35,380 nucleotides of DNA from Verrucomicrobiota bacterium (GTDB taxonomy: Bacteria > Verrucomicrobiota > Verrucomicrobiia > Opitutales > Opitutaceae): the NCBI GenBank assembly GCA_947471035.1, contig CANIWJ010000031.1, forward strand, positions 1-35,380, in the 5' to 3' direction. Both the position numbers and the translations under genes were made by a program. Below, in pieces: positions 7,905-16,415 of this stretch (its first letter is position 1; the number at the start of each line of letters is the position of its first letter). The notes under the pieces were generated by a model that was not told where the DNA came from, made no database searches, and saw nothing but the letters and a program-made list of their open reading frames with translations.

Positions 7905-9182
7905 TTACAGGCCGGCGATGGCTTCGCTGATGACTTCGCAGGCGCGGGCGATGGCGGGGCCTTCGTGCGCGGTGCTCAGGAACCAGGCTTCGTAGGCGCT
8001 GGGCGGCAGGTAAACGCCGCGTTCGAGGCAGGCGTGGAAGAAGCGACCGAAGAGCTTGGCGTCGGAGGTGAGGGCGGTGGGCATGTCGCGCACCGTATCT
8101 GGGGTGAAGAACAGGCTGAACATGGAGCCGCATTGCGGGGCTTGCAGGGCGATGCCTTTGGTTTTAGCGGCGGCGAGGGCGGCGGCGCAGACCTGGCGGC
8201 CGAGGGCGTCGAGCCGGGCGTAGGGCTGAAGTTCGTCGAGCAGGCGTAGCTGGGCGATGCCGGCGGCCATGGCGAGGGGGTTGCCCGAGAGCGTCCCAGC
8301 CTGGTAAACGGGTCCGAGCGGGGCGAGTTTATCCATGATTTCGGCGCGACCGCCGAAGGCCCCGACGGGCAGGCCGCCGCCGATGATTTTGCCCAGGCAG
8401 GTGAGGTCAGGCACTATGGATTCGAGTTCTTGCACGCCACCCCGGGCGAGGCGGAAACCGGTCATGACCTCGTCGAATATGAGGACGGCACCGTCGCGGG
8501 CGGTAGCGGCGCGCACGTGTTGCAGGTAGCCGGGCTCGGCGCGGATGAAGCCCACATTGCCGATGTAGGGTTCGAGGATGACGGCGGCGATCTGGCCGGG
8601 AAAGGCGGCGAAGGCGGCGTCGAGGGCGGCGGGGTCGTTGTAGGGGAGGACGATGGTCTCGCGGGCGAAGGAGGCGGGGATGCCGGCGCTGTCGGGGTGG
8701 CCGTGGGTGAGAGCGCCTGAGCCGGCTTTGATCAGGAGGGAGTCGGAGTGGCCGTGGTAGCAGCCGGCGAATTTGATGATCTTGTCGCGTCCGGTGAAGC
8801 CGCGGGCGAGGCGGATGGCGGACATGGTGGCCTCGGTGCCGCTGGAGCAGAGCCGGACCTTTTGGATGGAGGGGAAAAAGGTGACGATGAGCTCGGCCAT
8901 TTCCACCTCGTAGGGATTGGGGGTGCCGAAGGAGGTGCCACGTTCGAGGGCGTCGGCGATGGCGGCGCGGATGACAGGGTGGTTGTGTCCGTGGATGGCT
9001 GGGCCCCAGGTGCAGACGAAGTCGATGAGCTCGCGGCCGTCGGCGGTGGTGAGGGTGGCGCCCTGGGCGGAGCGGGTGAAAAAGGGCGCGCCGCCGACAG
9101 AGCGGAAGGCACGGACAGGGGAGTTAACCCCGCCCGGGATGAGTTTTTGGGCGCGGGCAAAGAGATTTTCGGAGGAGGACAT
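7905..9182 (-). CDS. hemL: glutamate-1-semialdehyde 2,1-aminomutase
   Basis: HemL converts glutamate-1-semialdehyde to 5-aminolevulinate, the last step of the C5 route to haem. It is a 425-residue fold-type I PLP enzyme. Visible marks are [13 protein letters not shown] at the N-terminus, [15 protein letters not shown] for phosphate binding, FDEVMTGFR, and the PLP lysine K265 in [14 protein letters not shown], the same number as in E. coli. The C-terminal part with [14 protein letters not shown] is complete. The ATG at 9182 fits the family start. The promoter region is occupied by the inverted repeat that ends the GxxExxY cassette (9195-9226), so expression may be affected by that element. Confidence 0.97.
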   Translation of the reverse strand: MSSSENLFARAQKLIPGGVNSPVRAFRSVGGAPFFTRSAQGATLTTADGRELIDFVCTWGPAIHGHNHPVIRAAIADALERGTSFGTPNPYEVEMAELIVTFFPSIQKVRLCSSGTEATMSAIRLARGFTGRDKIIKFAGCYHGHSDSLLIKAGSGALTHGHPDSAGIPASFARETIVLPYNDPAALDAAFAAFPGQIAAVILEPYIGNVGFIRAEPGYLQHVRAATARDGAVLIFDEVMTGFRLARGGVQELESIVPDLTCLGKIIGGGLPVGAFGGRAEIMDKLAPLGPVYQAGTLSGNPLAMAAGIAQLRLLDELQPYARLDALGRQVCAAALAAAKTKGIALQAPQCGSMFSLFFTPDTVRDMPTALTSDAKLFGRFFHACLERGVYLPPSAYEAWFLSTAHEGPAIARACEVISEAIAGL

Positions 9183-9194
9183 GCGGAAAGGTGG

Positions 9195-9226
9195 AACCGC
9201 TAAATTTCGCTAAAGGACGCTAAATC
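9195..9226. repeat. left phased repeat of the GxxExxY cassette
   Basis: AACC is followed by CGCTAAA at 9198-9204, 9208-9214 and 9218-9224, a spacing of exactly 10 bases. The complement of this block is at 9700-9731. It lies 13 bases upstream of the hemL start codon and touches the stop codon of the GxxExxY gene. Confidence 0.8.
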
Positions 9227-9629
9227 AAACTTTCGGCAGTCGGGTGTTTACTAGGCGCTGACATTCTACGTTAGGGAAGGCGGCGAAGTTGATGAGGTAA
9301 CCGACTTTTTTCTGGGTGACGCGGAGGTAGTTGAGGAGTTGGGCGCGATGCTCTTCGCATAGGGCGGAGACCGCCTTCAGTTCAACGACGACCTCGGATT
9401 CGATCATCAAATCAGGTCTCAAGCGTTTCTTTAGCGGTCGACCTTTGAAGTAAACCACGAGCTCGGGTTGGGCTACAAAGTCGAATCCCCGTTCAGCCAG
9501 TTCGATTTCAAAACTTTCTTGGTAGATTTCCTCGGACAGCCCTCCGCCAAGCTCGTTATAAACGACCATCGCAGCACCAATGATATCGTAGCCTAGTTGA
9601 GCAAAAGGTTGGTCGGGGTTGGTTGGCAT
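9225..9629 (-). CDS. GxxExxY family protein (PDDEXK_3-like fold)
   Basis: This 134-residue protein shows the family signature GLSEEIY (G30, E33, Y36) and a PD-(D/E)XK-like core: RPD at 71-73, then VELK with E83 and K85, then a Gln at position 97. The end contains YLINFAAFPNVE, typical of the family. The biochemical function of the family is not established; the core suggests a nuclease fold. The ATG at 9629 gives the normal start FAQLGYDIIGAAMVVYNELG after a short tail. Base composition is lower in GC than the neighbours, which fits recent arrival. It interrupts the nadE-hemL gene order as a single-gene cassette. Confidence 0.9.
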   Translation of the reverse strand: MPTNPDQPFAQLGYDIIGAAMVVYNELGGGLSEEIYQESFEIELAERGFDFVAQPELVVYFKGRPLKKRLRPDLMIESEVVVELKAVSALCEEHRAQLLNYLRVTQKKVGYLINFAAFPNVECQRLVNTRLPKV

Positions 9630-9699
9630 AGAGGATGGTTTAGTTGAGTGGTTTTGTTAATCGTGCGGAGTATGAATCTGGGCGCTTTTCGGAGGGTTA

Positions 9700-9731
9700 G
9701 ATTTAGCGAGTTTTAGCGTGATTTAGCGGTT
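9700..9731. repeat. right phased repeat of the GxxExxY cassette
   Basis: ATTTAGCG, TTTTAGCG and ATTTAGCG start at 9701, 9711 and 9721, again exactly 10 bases apart, followed by GTT. This is the inverted partner of 9195-9226. It lies 8 bases from the nadE stop codon. Confidence 0.8.
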
Positions 9732-9738
9732 AAGAAAT

Positions 9739-11388
9739 TCAGCCCACGTATTTTTGGACGATGGGGATGCGGCGGCCGACGCCGAAGGCCAGGGGGGTGA
9801 TCTTCAGGCCGGGGGCGGCTTGTTTTCGTTTGTATTCGTTCAGGTCCACTTTGCGGCAGATGTCGCGCACGACCGTCTGTGCGAAGCCTCGGGCGATGAG
9901 TTCGTCGCGGCTCAGCCCTTCCTCGACGTAGCCTGTAAGTAGGGCGTCGAGTTCGTCGTAGGGCGGGAGGCTGTCTTGATCCACCTGGCCGGGGCGGAGC
10001 TCGGCGCTGGGTGGCTTTTCGATCGTGTTTACCGGGATGATTTCGCGCTCGCGGTTGATCCAGCGGCACAGGGCGTAAACCTGGGTTTTGAAGAGGTCGC
10101 TGATCACGGCGAGACCGCCGCACATGTCGCCATAGAGGGTGCAGTAGCCGACCGCGATTTCGCTCTTGTTGCCGGTGGTGAGGAGCAGGGCGCCGAATTT
10201 ATTGGAGAGGGCCATCATGATCACGCCACGGGTGCGGGCCTGGAGGTTTTCCTCGGTGACGTCGGGAGCGCGACCGGCGAAAATCGGGCCGAGGGCGGCC
10301 TCGGCGGAGGCCACGGTGTCGGCAATGGCGATGGTCTCAAAACGGATGCCGAGATTGGCGGCGAGGGCGCGGGCGTCGTCGCGCGAGTGTTGCGAGGAAA
10401 TCGCAGAGGGCAGGGAGACGCCGATGACGTTTTCCGCGCCGAGGGCGGCTACGGCGAGTTCGGCCACCAGCGCGGAGTCGATGCCGCCGGAGAGGGCGAC
10501 AAGGGCGCGGGTGAAACCGCTTTTGTGCGCGTAATCACGCAGGCCGAGCACAAGCGCGGCGTGAATATCGGCGAGCGGATCGAGCGGGGCGGAGGGCGCG
10601 GGGAGCGAGGAGCTGGGAGCGGGGAGCGGAATTTCGATGACGCGGCAGTCCTCGGCGAAGGGGGCGAGGGTGGCGATGAGGCGGCCGCCGGGGGCGGCGA
10701 CTAGGGAGCGGCCGTCGAATATGAGTTCGTCGTTGCCGCCGATGGCGTTGCAATAAACCACCGGCACGCCAGTTTCGGTGGCGAGGTCGAGCACGAGGCG
10801 TTCGCGCACCCCTGCCTTGCCGGCATACCAGGGGCTGGCGGAGAGGTTGATGATGAGGTCAACGCCTTCGTCCTTGAGCTGGGCGACGGGGTCGAAGCGG
10901 TGCAGGCGTTGGTCGCCGGGAGATTGGTTGGCCCAGATGTCTTCGCAGATTGTGACGCCGATGCGATGTCCGGCCCAGGCGATTACGGCAGGGGCGTCGG
11001 CGGGCTCGAAGTAGCGGTCTTCGTCAAAGACGTCGTAGGTGGGGAGCAGGCATTTTTTGGCGAGCTGTTGGACGCGGCCATGGTGGCAGAAGGCGGCGGC
11101 GTTGAAGGCGCGGCGGCCGGTGGTGCCGGGGTTGGCAATGACGGTGCCGACGAGCAAAGGAATGTCGGTGGTGGTGGCGGCGAGCTCGGCGGTGGCGTTT
11201 TCCACGTCGGTGACAAAACGAGTGCGCAGCAGGAGGTCGCGCGGAGGGTAGCCGCAAACGGCAAGCTCGGGCGTGACCACGAGTTCGGCTCCGGCGGCGA
11301 TCAGATCGCGGTAGGCGGCGAGCAGGCGACGGAGGTTGCCGGAGAGGTCGCCGACGGTGGGATTGATCTGGGCTAGGCCGATGCGCAT
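9739..11388 (-). CDS. nadE: glutamine-dependent NAD+ synthetase
   Basis: This 549-residue two-domain enzyme makes NAD+ from deamido-NAD+ with glutamine as the ammonia source. The N-terminal nitrilase-like glutaminase has the triad E41 ([11 protein letters not shown]), K112 and C148 (TICEDIW). The C-terminal synthetase has the ATP P-loop SGGIDS at 300-305 and [14 protein letters not shown]. Residues about 254-263 of the inter-domain linker ([10 protein letters not shown]) are coded by four perfect-period heptamer units at 10602-10629, so the linker appears to have been lengthened by a repeat. A heptamer array also starts just upstream of the ATG. Function should be unaffected because the linker is outside both domains. 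Confidence 0.96.
   Translation of the reverse strand: MRIGLAQINPTVGDLSGNLRRLLAAYRDLIAAGAELVVTPELAVCGYPPRDLLLRTRFVTDVENATAELAATTTDIPLLVGTVIANPGTTGRRAFNAAAFCHHGRVQQLAKKCLLPTYDVFDEDRYFEPADAPAVIAWAGHRIGVTICEDIWANQSPGDQRLHRFDPVAQLKDEGVDLIINLSASPWYAGKAGVRERLVLDLATETGVPVVYCNAIGGNDELIFDGRSLVAAPGGRLIATLAPFAEDCRVIEIPLPAPSSSLPAPSAPLDPLADIHAALVLGLRDYAHKSGFTRALVALSGGIDSALVAELAVAALGAENVIGVSLPSAISSQHSRDDARALAANLGIRFETIAIADTVASAEAALGPIFAGRAPDVTEENLQARTRGVIMMALSNKFGALLLTTGNKSEIAVGYCTLYGDMCGGLAVISDLFKTQVYALCRWINREREIIPVNTIEKPPSAELRPGQVDQDSLPPYDELDALLTGYVEEGLSRDELIARGFAQTVVRDICRKVDLNEYKRKQAAPGLKITPLAFGVGRRIPIVQKYVG
10602..10629. repeat. heptamer repeat inside nadE
   Basis: Four adjoining units GGAGCGA, GGAGCTG, GGAGCGG and GGAGCGG are translated in frame (on the minus strand) as a Pro/Ser/Ala linker between the two NadE domains. 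They are of the same family as the intergenic arrays. Confidence 0.85.
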
Positions 11389-11390
11389 GG

Positions 11391-11434
11391 GAGCGGGGAG
11401 AGCTAGTAGGCTGGTAGAGCTGGTAAGCTAGTTG
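11391..11434. repeat. heptamer/CTAG array upstream of nadE
   Basis: GGAGCGG starts at 11392, three bases before the nadE start codon in genome order. It is followed by GCTAGTA, GGCTGGTAGA, GCTGGTAA and GCTAGTT. Its complement matches the TACTAGCTTACCAGCTCTAC blocks at 33-35 kb. In the nadE mRNA it reads as the C-rich TAGC form. Confidence 0.75.
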
Positions 11435-11517
11435 TTTGGCAGAGCGGGTGGAGAAGGTTAAAGGGGGCAAGGTTGGGTCTCGTCCTGCGTCTGACAACTC
11501 GCAAGCCTCGCAGAATC

Positions 11518-12099
11518 ATGCCCATTGCTTCACCCTTCATTCTGGCCTCCGCCTCGCCCCGTCGTCGCGAATTGCTGGCTGCGCTGGGAGTGCGGTTTGA
11601 CGTGGTGGTGGCGGAGGTGGTCGAGCACGAGGATCCGCTGCTCGATCCGCGCATCATGGTGGCACGCAACGCCGCGCTTAAAGCGGACTGGGTGGCGGAG
11701 CGTAACCCTGCCGCCTGGGTGCTGGGGGCGGACACGACGGTTTTTGTCGATGGGCAGGCCTTGAATAAACCTGCTGACCTCACGGCGGCGCGGGCGATGT
11801 TGCGGAGCTTGTCGGGCCGGCCGCACACCGTGTTTACCGGAGTGGCCTTACGGCAGGCGGCGCGTGGCCTGCGGGAGGATTTCGGGGTGGCGAGCGAGGT
11901 GGTGTTTCACCTGCTGAGCGATGCCGTGATCGAGGATTATCTGTTGCGGGTGCACGTGCTGGACAAGGCCGGGGCCTACGCGATTCAGGAGCACGCCACG
12001 TTACTGGTGGCGGAGCAGCGCGGGTCACTGAGCAACATCATCGGCTTGCCCCAATATGAGGTGAGAGAACTTTTGACCCGGCACGGAGTCCTACCCTGA
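11518..12099 (+). CDS. maf: Maf-like nucleotide pyrophosphatase
   Basis: Maf proteins hydrolyse non-canonical or modified nucleoside triphosphates to monophosphates and limit their incorporation. The 193-residue protein from ATG 11518 starts with ILASASPRRRELL, the family signature. It has GADTTVFVDG in the middle, NKPADLTAARAMLRSLSGR, and DKAGAYAIQ near the C-terminus. A longer frame from 11473 lacks family similarity at its start, so 11518 is preferred. It diverges from nadE; the short region between holds only the repeat array. The TonB-like gene follows after 23 bases. Confidence 0.93.
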   Translation: MPIASPFILASASPRRRELLAALGVRFDVVVAEVVEHEDPLLDPRIMVARNAALKADWVAERNPAAWVLGADTTVFVDGQALNKPADLTAARAMLRSLSGRPHTVFTGVALRQAARGLREDFGVASEVVFHLLSDAVIEDYLLRVHVLDKAGAYAIQEHATLLVAEQRGSLSNIIGLPQYEVRELLTRHGVLP

Positions 12100-12122
12100 C
12101 TGCGCCTCCGCGTATTACTCCG

Positions 12123-13283
12123 ATGTCCTCTCTCCACTCAGCTTCCGTGCCCTCCGCCCCTCCCATGCGCCGGACGCATGCGCTGGACGAGCCGAGGCCG
12201 GAACGTCGGGTCGGGCTCATCGGCACGGTAGCGGCGCATGCGCTGCTGTTGGTTTTGCTGCTGACCTTGCCCAAGGACGTTTTGGAAGTGGATCGGGTGT
12301 CTGCACCGCCCGAAGTGACGCGTAATTTTGAAATCGAACTTGCCCCCGAGCTTTTCAACCCGCCGCGTCCGGTTTTTGTGCCGCCTCAGTTCGTGGAGGT
12401 GAATCCGTCCGCGCCCGAGAATGTGCCGGATAAAACGCCTTTTGTTGGTGCGCAAAACCAGCAGGTCGCGCAACCCGTGCCCACCCCGGATGGCGCGAGC
12501 GATACCCCGGCGGCGAAGGGCACGGGCGAGGCGGGTGCCACCGCGCTGGTGAGCGGCCAGTTGCAGGAAGCGCCCAAGCCCTCGTTGGCGGATCAACTGG
12601 CCCAGGCTTTTGCACCGCCAACCCCTCCCTCGATCATCCCTGAACGCGAGACCACTCCCGCCGAGCAGGCTCCGGCGCAGGCCATCAACGGACTGGGCGG
12701 CGGCGAACAACTGCTGGGCGAGACGGACGGCGCGACGGGCACGACGGTGACGGCGTTACCCAAAGTCCCCGGAGCCGAAAGCGGCGCAGAGCCTAAACGC
12801 GGCACGGCTGATGCGCGCGCGGCGACGGGCGGCTACTTTGCCGGCACACCGGCGATTGACCGTAACACACCGCAGAAACGGCCCCAGTTGACAGCGGCGA
12901 CGATCAACGCCCGCAACACGCCCACGATCAAAAACGAGTTCGGGACCAAAAACATTGGCGGCGTTTCCTATAACGCGAAGTGGAGCTCCTACGGCGAGTA
13001 TCTCCAGCGACTGATCGACGCGGTGCAGGGCCAGTGGGAACGTTTGATTATGCGCAGCGCTTACTACCCGGTTTCGGGTTCGCTGGTGCGGGTGGTTTTC
13101 AAGCTCAACGCCAAGGGCGAAGTCGCGGAAATCGTCAGTGTGAGCGGCGGCGGCGGCGAGCTGGCCCAGCGGCTGTGTGTGAGCGCGATCAGCGAACGCG
13201 CGCCCTACGGCGATTGGTCCGACGACATGCGCGCCGCGCTCGGGGCCGAGCAGGAGCTGGGCTTCACTTTCTTTTATCAATGA
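12123..13283 (+). CDS. TonB/TolA-like energy transducer
   Basis: This 386-residue protein has the layout of a TonB or TolA transducer: a short cytosolic tail with RRV, one transmembrane helix at about 31-49 (GLIGTVAAHALLLVLLLTL), a long Pro/Ala/Gln-rich periplasmic spacer (about 55-290), and a C-terminal domain. The C-terminal domain has WERLIMRSAYYPVSGSLVRVVFKLNAKGEVAEI and AISERAPYGDWSDDM, resembling the TonB C-terminal repeat arrangement. It would couple the proton gradient used by ExbB-ExbD to an outer-membrane receptor or to envelope constriction. ExbB and ExbD genes lie about 2.5 kb downstream on the same strand. TonB versus TolA cannot be decided from sequence reading alone. Confidence 0.75.
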   Translation: MSSLHSASVPSAPPMRRTHALDEPRPERRVGLIGTVAAHALLLVLLLTLPKDVLEVDRVSAPPEVTRNFEIELAPELFNPPRPVFVPPQFVEVNPSAPENVPDKTPFVGAQNQQVAQPVPTPDGASDTPAAKGTGEAGATALVSGQLQEAPKPSLADQLAQAFAPPTPPSIIPERETTPAEQAPAQAINGLGGGEQLLGETDGATGTTVTALPKVPGAESGAEPKRGTADARAATGGYFAGTPAIDRNTPQKRPQLTAATINARNTPTIKNEFGTKNIGGVSYNAKWSSYGEYLQRLIDAVQGQWERLIMRSAYYPVSGSLVRVVFKLNAKGEVAEIVSVSGGGGELAQRLCVSAISERAPYGDWSDDMRAALGAEQELGFTFFYQ

Positions 13284-14032
13284 TGACCGAAACCGAGACT
13301 GAATTCCCGCTGGGCAACGATGTGCGCGTATTGACGCAGGCGCCGGGAGGTTTGGTCGCATTCGACAAACCGGCCGGCGTGCTCTCGCACCCAAACATGA
13401 AAAGCGAGCAACCCCGCGCGCTCCTCACCTGCGACTACACCATCACGGGCGAGTGTTTCACCTGGACCGACGCCAGCGGCAAGGTGCGCAAGCTCTGGTT
13501 ATTGAACCGGCTCGATTCGCACACCTCGGGGGTGATTTTGGGTTCGCTGGACGAGGCGCTGGCGCTGCGCATTCGGGCGCTTTTCCGTGAGAAACACATC
13601 GAAAAAACCTATCACGCGCTGGTCTTCGGAAAACCCTCCAACGCCACTGCGGTGTGGAAGGATCGCCTGGTGATCGAGAAACGCGGCGGACAGGTGCGAG
13701 CCAAGGCCGGCGAAGGTATCCCCAGCGAATCGCATGTGCGCGTGCTCAAGCAGCGTCGCGAGGGTGCCGGACCGGTGGCTTTGATCGAACTCGTGCCGCG
13801 CACCGGACGCAGTCATCAATTGCGGGTGCAGTGCGCGCACCATAAGCTGCCCATCGTGGGCGACGCGACCTACGGCGATTTCGGGGCGAACCGAGCCCTG
13901 GCCAAGGCGACCGGCATAAAACGACTATGCCTGCATTCGCATCAGACGCGCTTCGACTACGAACACGCCGGCCGGGTGGTGAAGTTTTCCGTTACGGCCC
14001 CGACGCCAGCGGAGTTTTTGCAACTTTTGTAA
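13280..14032 (+). CDS. RluA-family pseudouridine synthase
   Basis: This 250-residue enzyme isomerises uridine to pseudouridine in rRNA or tRNA. The catalytic motif RLDSHTSG is at residues 77-84 with Asp-79, preceded by FDKPAGVLSHP. The closing motif LVPRTGRSHQLRVQCAH with VGDATYG is also present. No S4 domain is seen. The start overlaps the stop of the TonB-like gene (ATGATG over TGA), so translation is coupled. An alternative start three bases on is equally possible. The exact RNA target is unknown. Confidence 0.9.
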   Translation: MMTETETEFPLGNDVRVLTQAPGGLVAFDKPAGVLSHPNMKSEQPRALLTCDYTITGECFTWTDASGKVRKLWLLNRLDSHTSGVILGSLDEALALRIRALFREKHIEKTYHALVFGKPSNATAVWKDRLVIEKRGGQVRAKAGEGIPSESHVRVLKQRREGAGPVALIELVPRTGRSHQLRVQCAHHKLPIVGDATYGDFGANRALAKATGIKRLCLHSHQTRFDYEHAGRVVKFSVTAPTPAEFLQLL

Positions 14033-14138
14033 GGCGGATACACACAGTCGAAGGTCGTGCTCCAAGTGAAGGCGGCGCGGAGCATGCTTTACACTGGCGG
14101 AGTGGGGCCAACATAAGCACGTCTTCCCATTTCATACC

Positions 14139-14789
14139 GTGAATAATTACGCGATCATCTGCCTGTTCGTAGCCGCCATCCTGCTCTGGTTTCCCCGGAG
14201 TTGGCTGCGGCTGGGTGCTCGGATAACACCCAAGCCGCCTCGGAAATACAACCAAACCAAAGAGGAGCGGGATGTTTATGACAACTCGGTGAAGCCTCTC
14301 ACCGAGGCCGCCAAGCCGCGCAATTGGATCGATCTGGCGCGTGGTGCGATCGGAGCGGTCACGGTGGTCTTTAGCCTGCAAGAGCTGTTGAGTTCCACGG
14401 AAAACAAGGGCGTGGTGCTCTATTGCAGCGTGGGCATGTTGCTGGTCGCCGTTTGCATTCAAATGATTCGCCTGGAAGGGCGCTTGAGTTTGTTCGCCCC
14501 AATTTTTTTCCTGCAAGGTATGGCCGTCGGTTTGATCGGACCCTTGGCCGGTTTGCTGGCGATGGTGGGGACTTGGGCGCTTTCGCCGGTACTGCCGAAT
14601 TCAAGTACGGTCCTGTTCGTGCAGGGCGGGCTCGCGGTTTGCCTGGCCTTGTTGTTGCCTGATTCAGACTTGGCGCTGGCGTTGGTGGTCGGCGCGCTCA
14701 CTTGGTTGCCGGTGCTGACCGCCGTGCTCACCCATCGCCGCCTAGCCGCGAATTTTGACAAGAAGATGAAGGTCATGCCCCGCGCCTGA
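14139..14789 (+). CDS. multi-pass membrane protein of unknown function
   Basis: This 216-residue protein starts at GTG 14139. It has an N-terminal hydrophobic helix (about 4-20), a charged cytosolic-looking loop (PKPPRKYNQTKEERD), and then about five hydrophobic segments between residues 65 and 200. The C-terminus is basic (NFDKKMKVMPRA). I do not recognise the family. It precedes menA by 12 bases and is probably cotranscribed with it. A role with the quinone gene is possible but not shown. Confidence 0.65.
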   Translation: MNNYAIICLFVAAILLWFPRSWLRLGARITPKPPRKYNQTKEERDVYDNSVKPLTEAAKPRNWIDLARGAIGAVTVVFSLQELLSSTENKGVVLYCSVGMLLVAVCIQMIRLEGRLSLFAPIFFLQGMAVGLIGPLAGLLAMVGTWALSPVLPNSSTVLFVQGGLAVCLALLLPDSDLALALVVGALTWLPVLTAVLTHRRLAANFDKKMKVMPRA

Positions 14790-14801
14790 GGCCGGTTTCC
14801 C

Positions 14802-15719
14802 GTGGCTGTGTCCGGCGTATCGCGTTGGCAAATCTGGCTGGAGGCGACCCGGCCGCGGACTCTGTCGGCGGCCTGCGCGCCAGTGTTGGTCGGCTCCGCC
14901 GTGGCCTGGCGGGAAGGGGCTTTCGTGCCGGGCGCGGCGAGCGCGTGTCTGGCGTTTGCGCTGCTGGTGCAGGTCGGTACCAATTTCGCCAACGATTACT
15001 ACGATGCGCTGAAAGGGGCTGATACCGAGGAGCGGGTGGGGCCGAGACGCGCGGTGGCGAGCGGCTTGGTGGCGCCGGCGACGATGCGGCGGGCGATGGT
15101 CGGGGTCTTGGCGGCGGCGTTTCTGGTGGGGTTGACCCTGTTGGCTTACGGCGGCTGGCCCTTGTTGCTGGTCGGGGTGGCGAGTATTGCATGCGCAGTG
15201 GCCTACACCGGCGGGCCCTATCCGCTGGCTTACCACGGGTTGGGCGACGTGTTTGTTTTTATCTTTTTCGGGTTGGTGGCGGTGGTGGCGACGGCCTTCG
15301 TGCAGACTGGGCAAGTTTCTCAGGCCGCGCTGGTGGCGAGTGTCGGGGTGGGGGCGCTGGCCACGAATATCCTGGTGGCGAATAATTATCGCGACGTGGA
15401 GACCGACCGAAAGGCGTACAAACTCACCCTGCTGGTGCGCTGGGGGCGAGCCTACGGGCGGTGGCAATTCGCGGTGGCGCACGGGCTGGCGGTGTGCACT
15501 CCGCTGGTGTTGGCGGTGCTGGGTGCGGCGGCACTTTGGCCGGCGGTGTCGGTGGCCGCTCTGTCCGCCACGGTGGGCTGGCGGCAGTCGCGCCGACTGC
15601 TCGCGGCGCGCACGCCGCAGGATTGTATTACCCTGCTTGGGCAGACCGGGAAGTGGCTCGCGCTCTATGGCGTGGTGCTGGCGCTGGCGATTGGCGGCGC
15701 GCGGTTGGTCAAAAGTTGA
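14802..15719 (+). CDS. menA: 1,4-dihydroxy-2-naphthoate polyprenyltransferase
   Basis: MenA attaches the isoprenoid tail to 1,4-dihydroxy-2-naphthoate in menaquinone synthesis at the inner membrane. The 305-residue UbiA-type protein has the first Asp motif in NFANDYYDALKGADTEER and the second in NNYRDVETDRKAYKLTL. Eight or nine hydrophobic segments and the N-terminal WLEATRPRTLSAACAPV fit MenA rather than UbiA. The start is GTG 14802. It indicates a menaquinone-using respiratory chain. Confidence 0.9.
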   Translation: MAVSGVSRWQIWLEATRPRTLSAACAPVLVGSAVAWREGAFVPGAASACLAFALLVQVGTNFANDYYDALKGADTEERVGPRRAVASGLVAPATMRRAMVGVLAAAFLVGLTLLAYGGWPLLLVGVASIACAVAYTGGPYPLAYHGLGDVFVFIFFGLVAVVATAFVQTGQVSQAALVASVGVGALATNILVANNYRDVETDRKAYKLTLLVRWGRAYGRWQFAVAHGLAVCTPLVLAVLGAAALWPAVSVAALSATVGWRQSRRLLAARTPQDCITLLGQTGKWLALYGVVLALAIGGARLVKS

Positions 15720-15821
15720 GGCGTTGACGCGAACCGCGAAAATACCCCTCGTGGACGTTTTCGTTGAACCTTGGTCCTTAAGGGGTGTCAGCGAGTTAAT
15801 CATTTTCCTCTAATTTCATCC

Positions 15822-16397
15822 ATGCCACTCGCTTTAATCGATCTGCTCAAAGGAGCCGACATTCTCGTCTATCCGCTGGCGCTGTGTTCGCTCGTGCTGG
15901 TTTACATCGTGTTTGAGCGTGCCTGGGCACTCCGCCGGAGCGCGATCATTCCCGACGATCTGGCGGATGCCATCGTGGCCGGGCAGCCCGTTTCGGGGGG
16001 CGCGCATTCGGTGCTTGGACGCATCGTGCGTTTCGCGCAGTCCCATCCCGGTGACCCGGAAGGCGTGCGCGCCTTTGCCCGGCTCGAGGTTTCGCGGATG
16101 GAGCAGGGTTTGCCTTATTTGGAAGTGATCTACGCGGGCGCGCCGCTGATCGGACTGACGGGCACGGTGTGGTCTTTGATCCGGGTGTTTTCCAGCATCA
16201 GCGGGCAGACCGGCTTGCCGGATCCGGCCAAGTTTACCAGCGGGGTGTCGCTGGCCTTGTCCGCCACGGTGATCGGTTTGTGTATCGCGTTGCCCGCGCT
16301 GATCGGCGGCGGGGTGTTGCAACGCCGGGTGGATAAGTTCGCCGCCCAGCTCGATGTGTTGCTCGCCCGTTTGCTGGCGGGAAAACCGCAAGCCTGA
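15822..16397 (+). CDS. exbB: ExbB/TolQ-family proton channel subunit
   Basis: This 191-residue membrane protein of the MotA/TolQ/ExbB family has an N-terminal helix (DILVYPLALCSLVLVYIVFERAW), a cytosolic domain, and two helices. The first of these carries APLIGLTGTVWSLIRVF, the family hallmark, and the second carries SLALSATVIGLCIALPALIG. With ExbD it converts proton flow into motion of a TonB/TolA-type protein. ATG 15822 is chosen because upstream codons have no family similarity. exbD starts 18 bases after the stop. ExbB versus TolQ is not resolved. Confidence 0.88.
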   Translation: MPLALIDLLKGADILVYPLALCSLVLVYIVFERAWALRRSAIIPDDLADAIVAGQPVSGGAHSVLGRIVRFAQSHPGDPEGVRAFARLEVSRMEQGLPYLEVIYAGAPLIGLTGTVWSLIRVFSSISGQTGLPDPAKFTSGVSLALSATVIGLCIALPALIGGGVLQRRVDKFAAQLDVLLARLLAGKPQA

Positions 16398-16415
16398 TCC
16401 CCCCGCCCACCCGCC

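Larger units (their letters stand above)
9195..9731. mobile_element. GxxExxY cassette bounded by inverted phased repeats
   Basis: A 537-base unit lies between hemL and nadE. Its ends are 32-base inverted repeats (9195-9226 and 9700-9731) that match at 27 of 32 positions. Each end holds three CGCTAAA-type heptamers exactly 10 bases apart. The only gene inside is the GxxExxY gene, whose TGA stop lies at the edge of the left repeat. No transposase is present. That this is a mobile unit is my inference from the symmetric ends, the lone cargo gene, and similar repeats elsewhere in the window. Confidence 0.5.

Noticed and set aside
12980-13279. Longer start for the RluA-family gene
   Set aside because: It lies wholly within the TonB-like gene in another frame; the coupled ATG at 13280 fits the family.
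15724-15752. TTGACG as a -35 box before exbB
   Set aside because: No acceptable -10 box at the right distance.
14742-15803. 353-residue open frame opposite menA
   Set aside because: Arg/His/Pro/Gln-rich shadow of a certain membrane protein gene.
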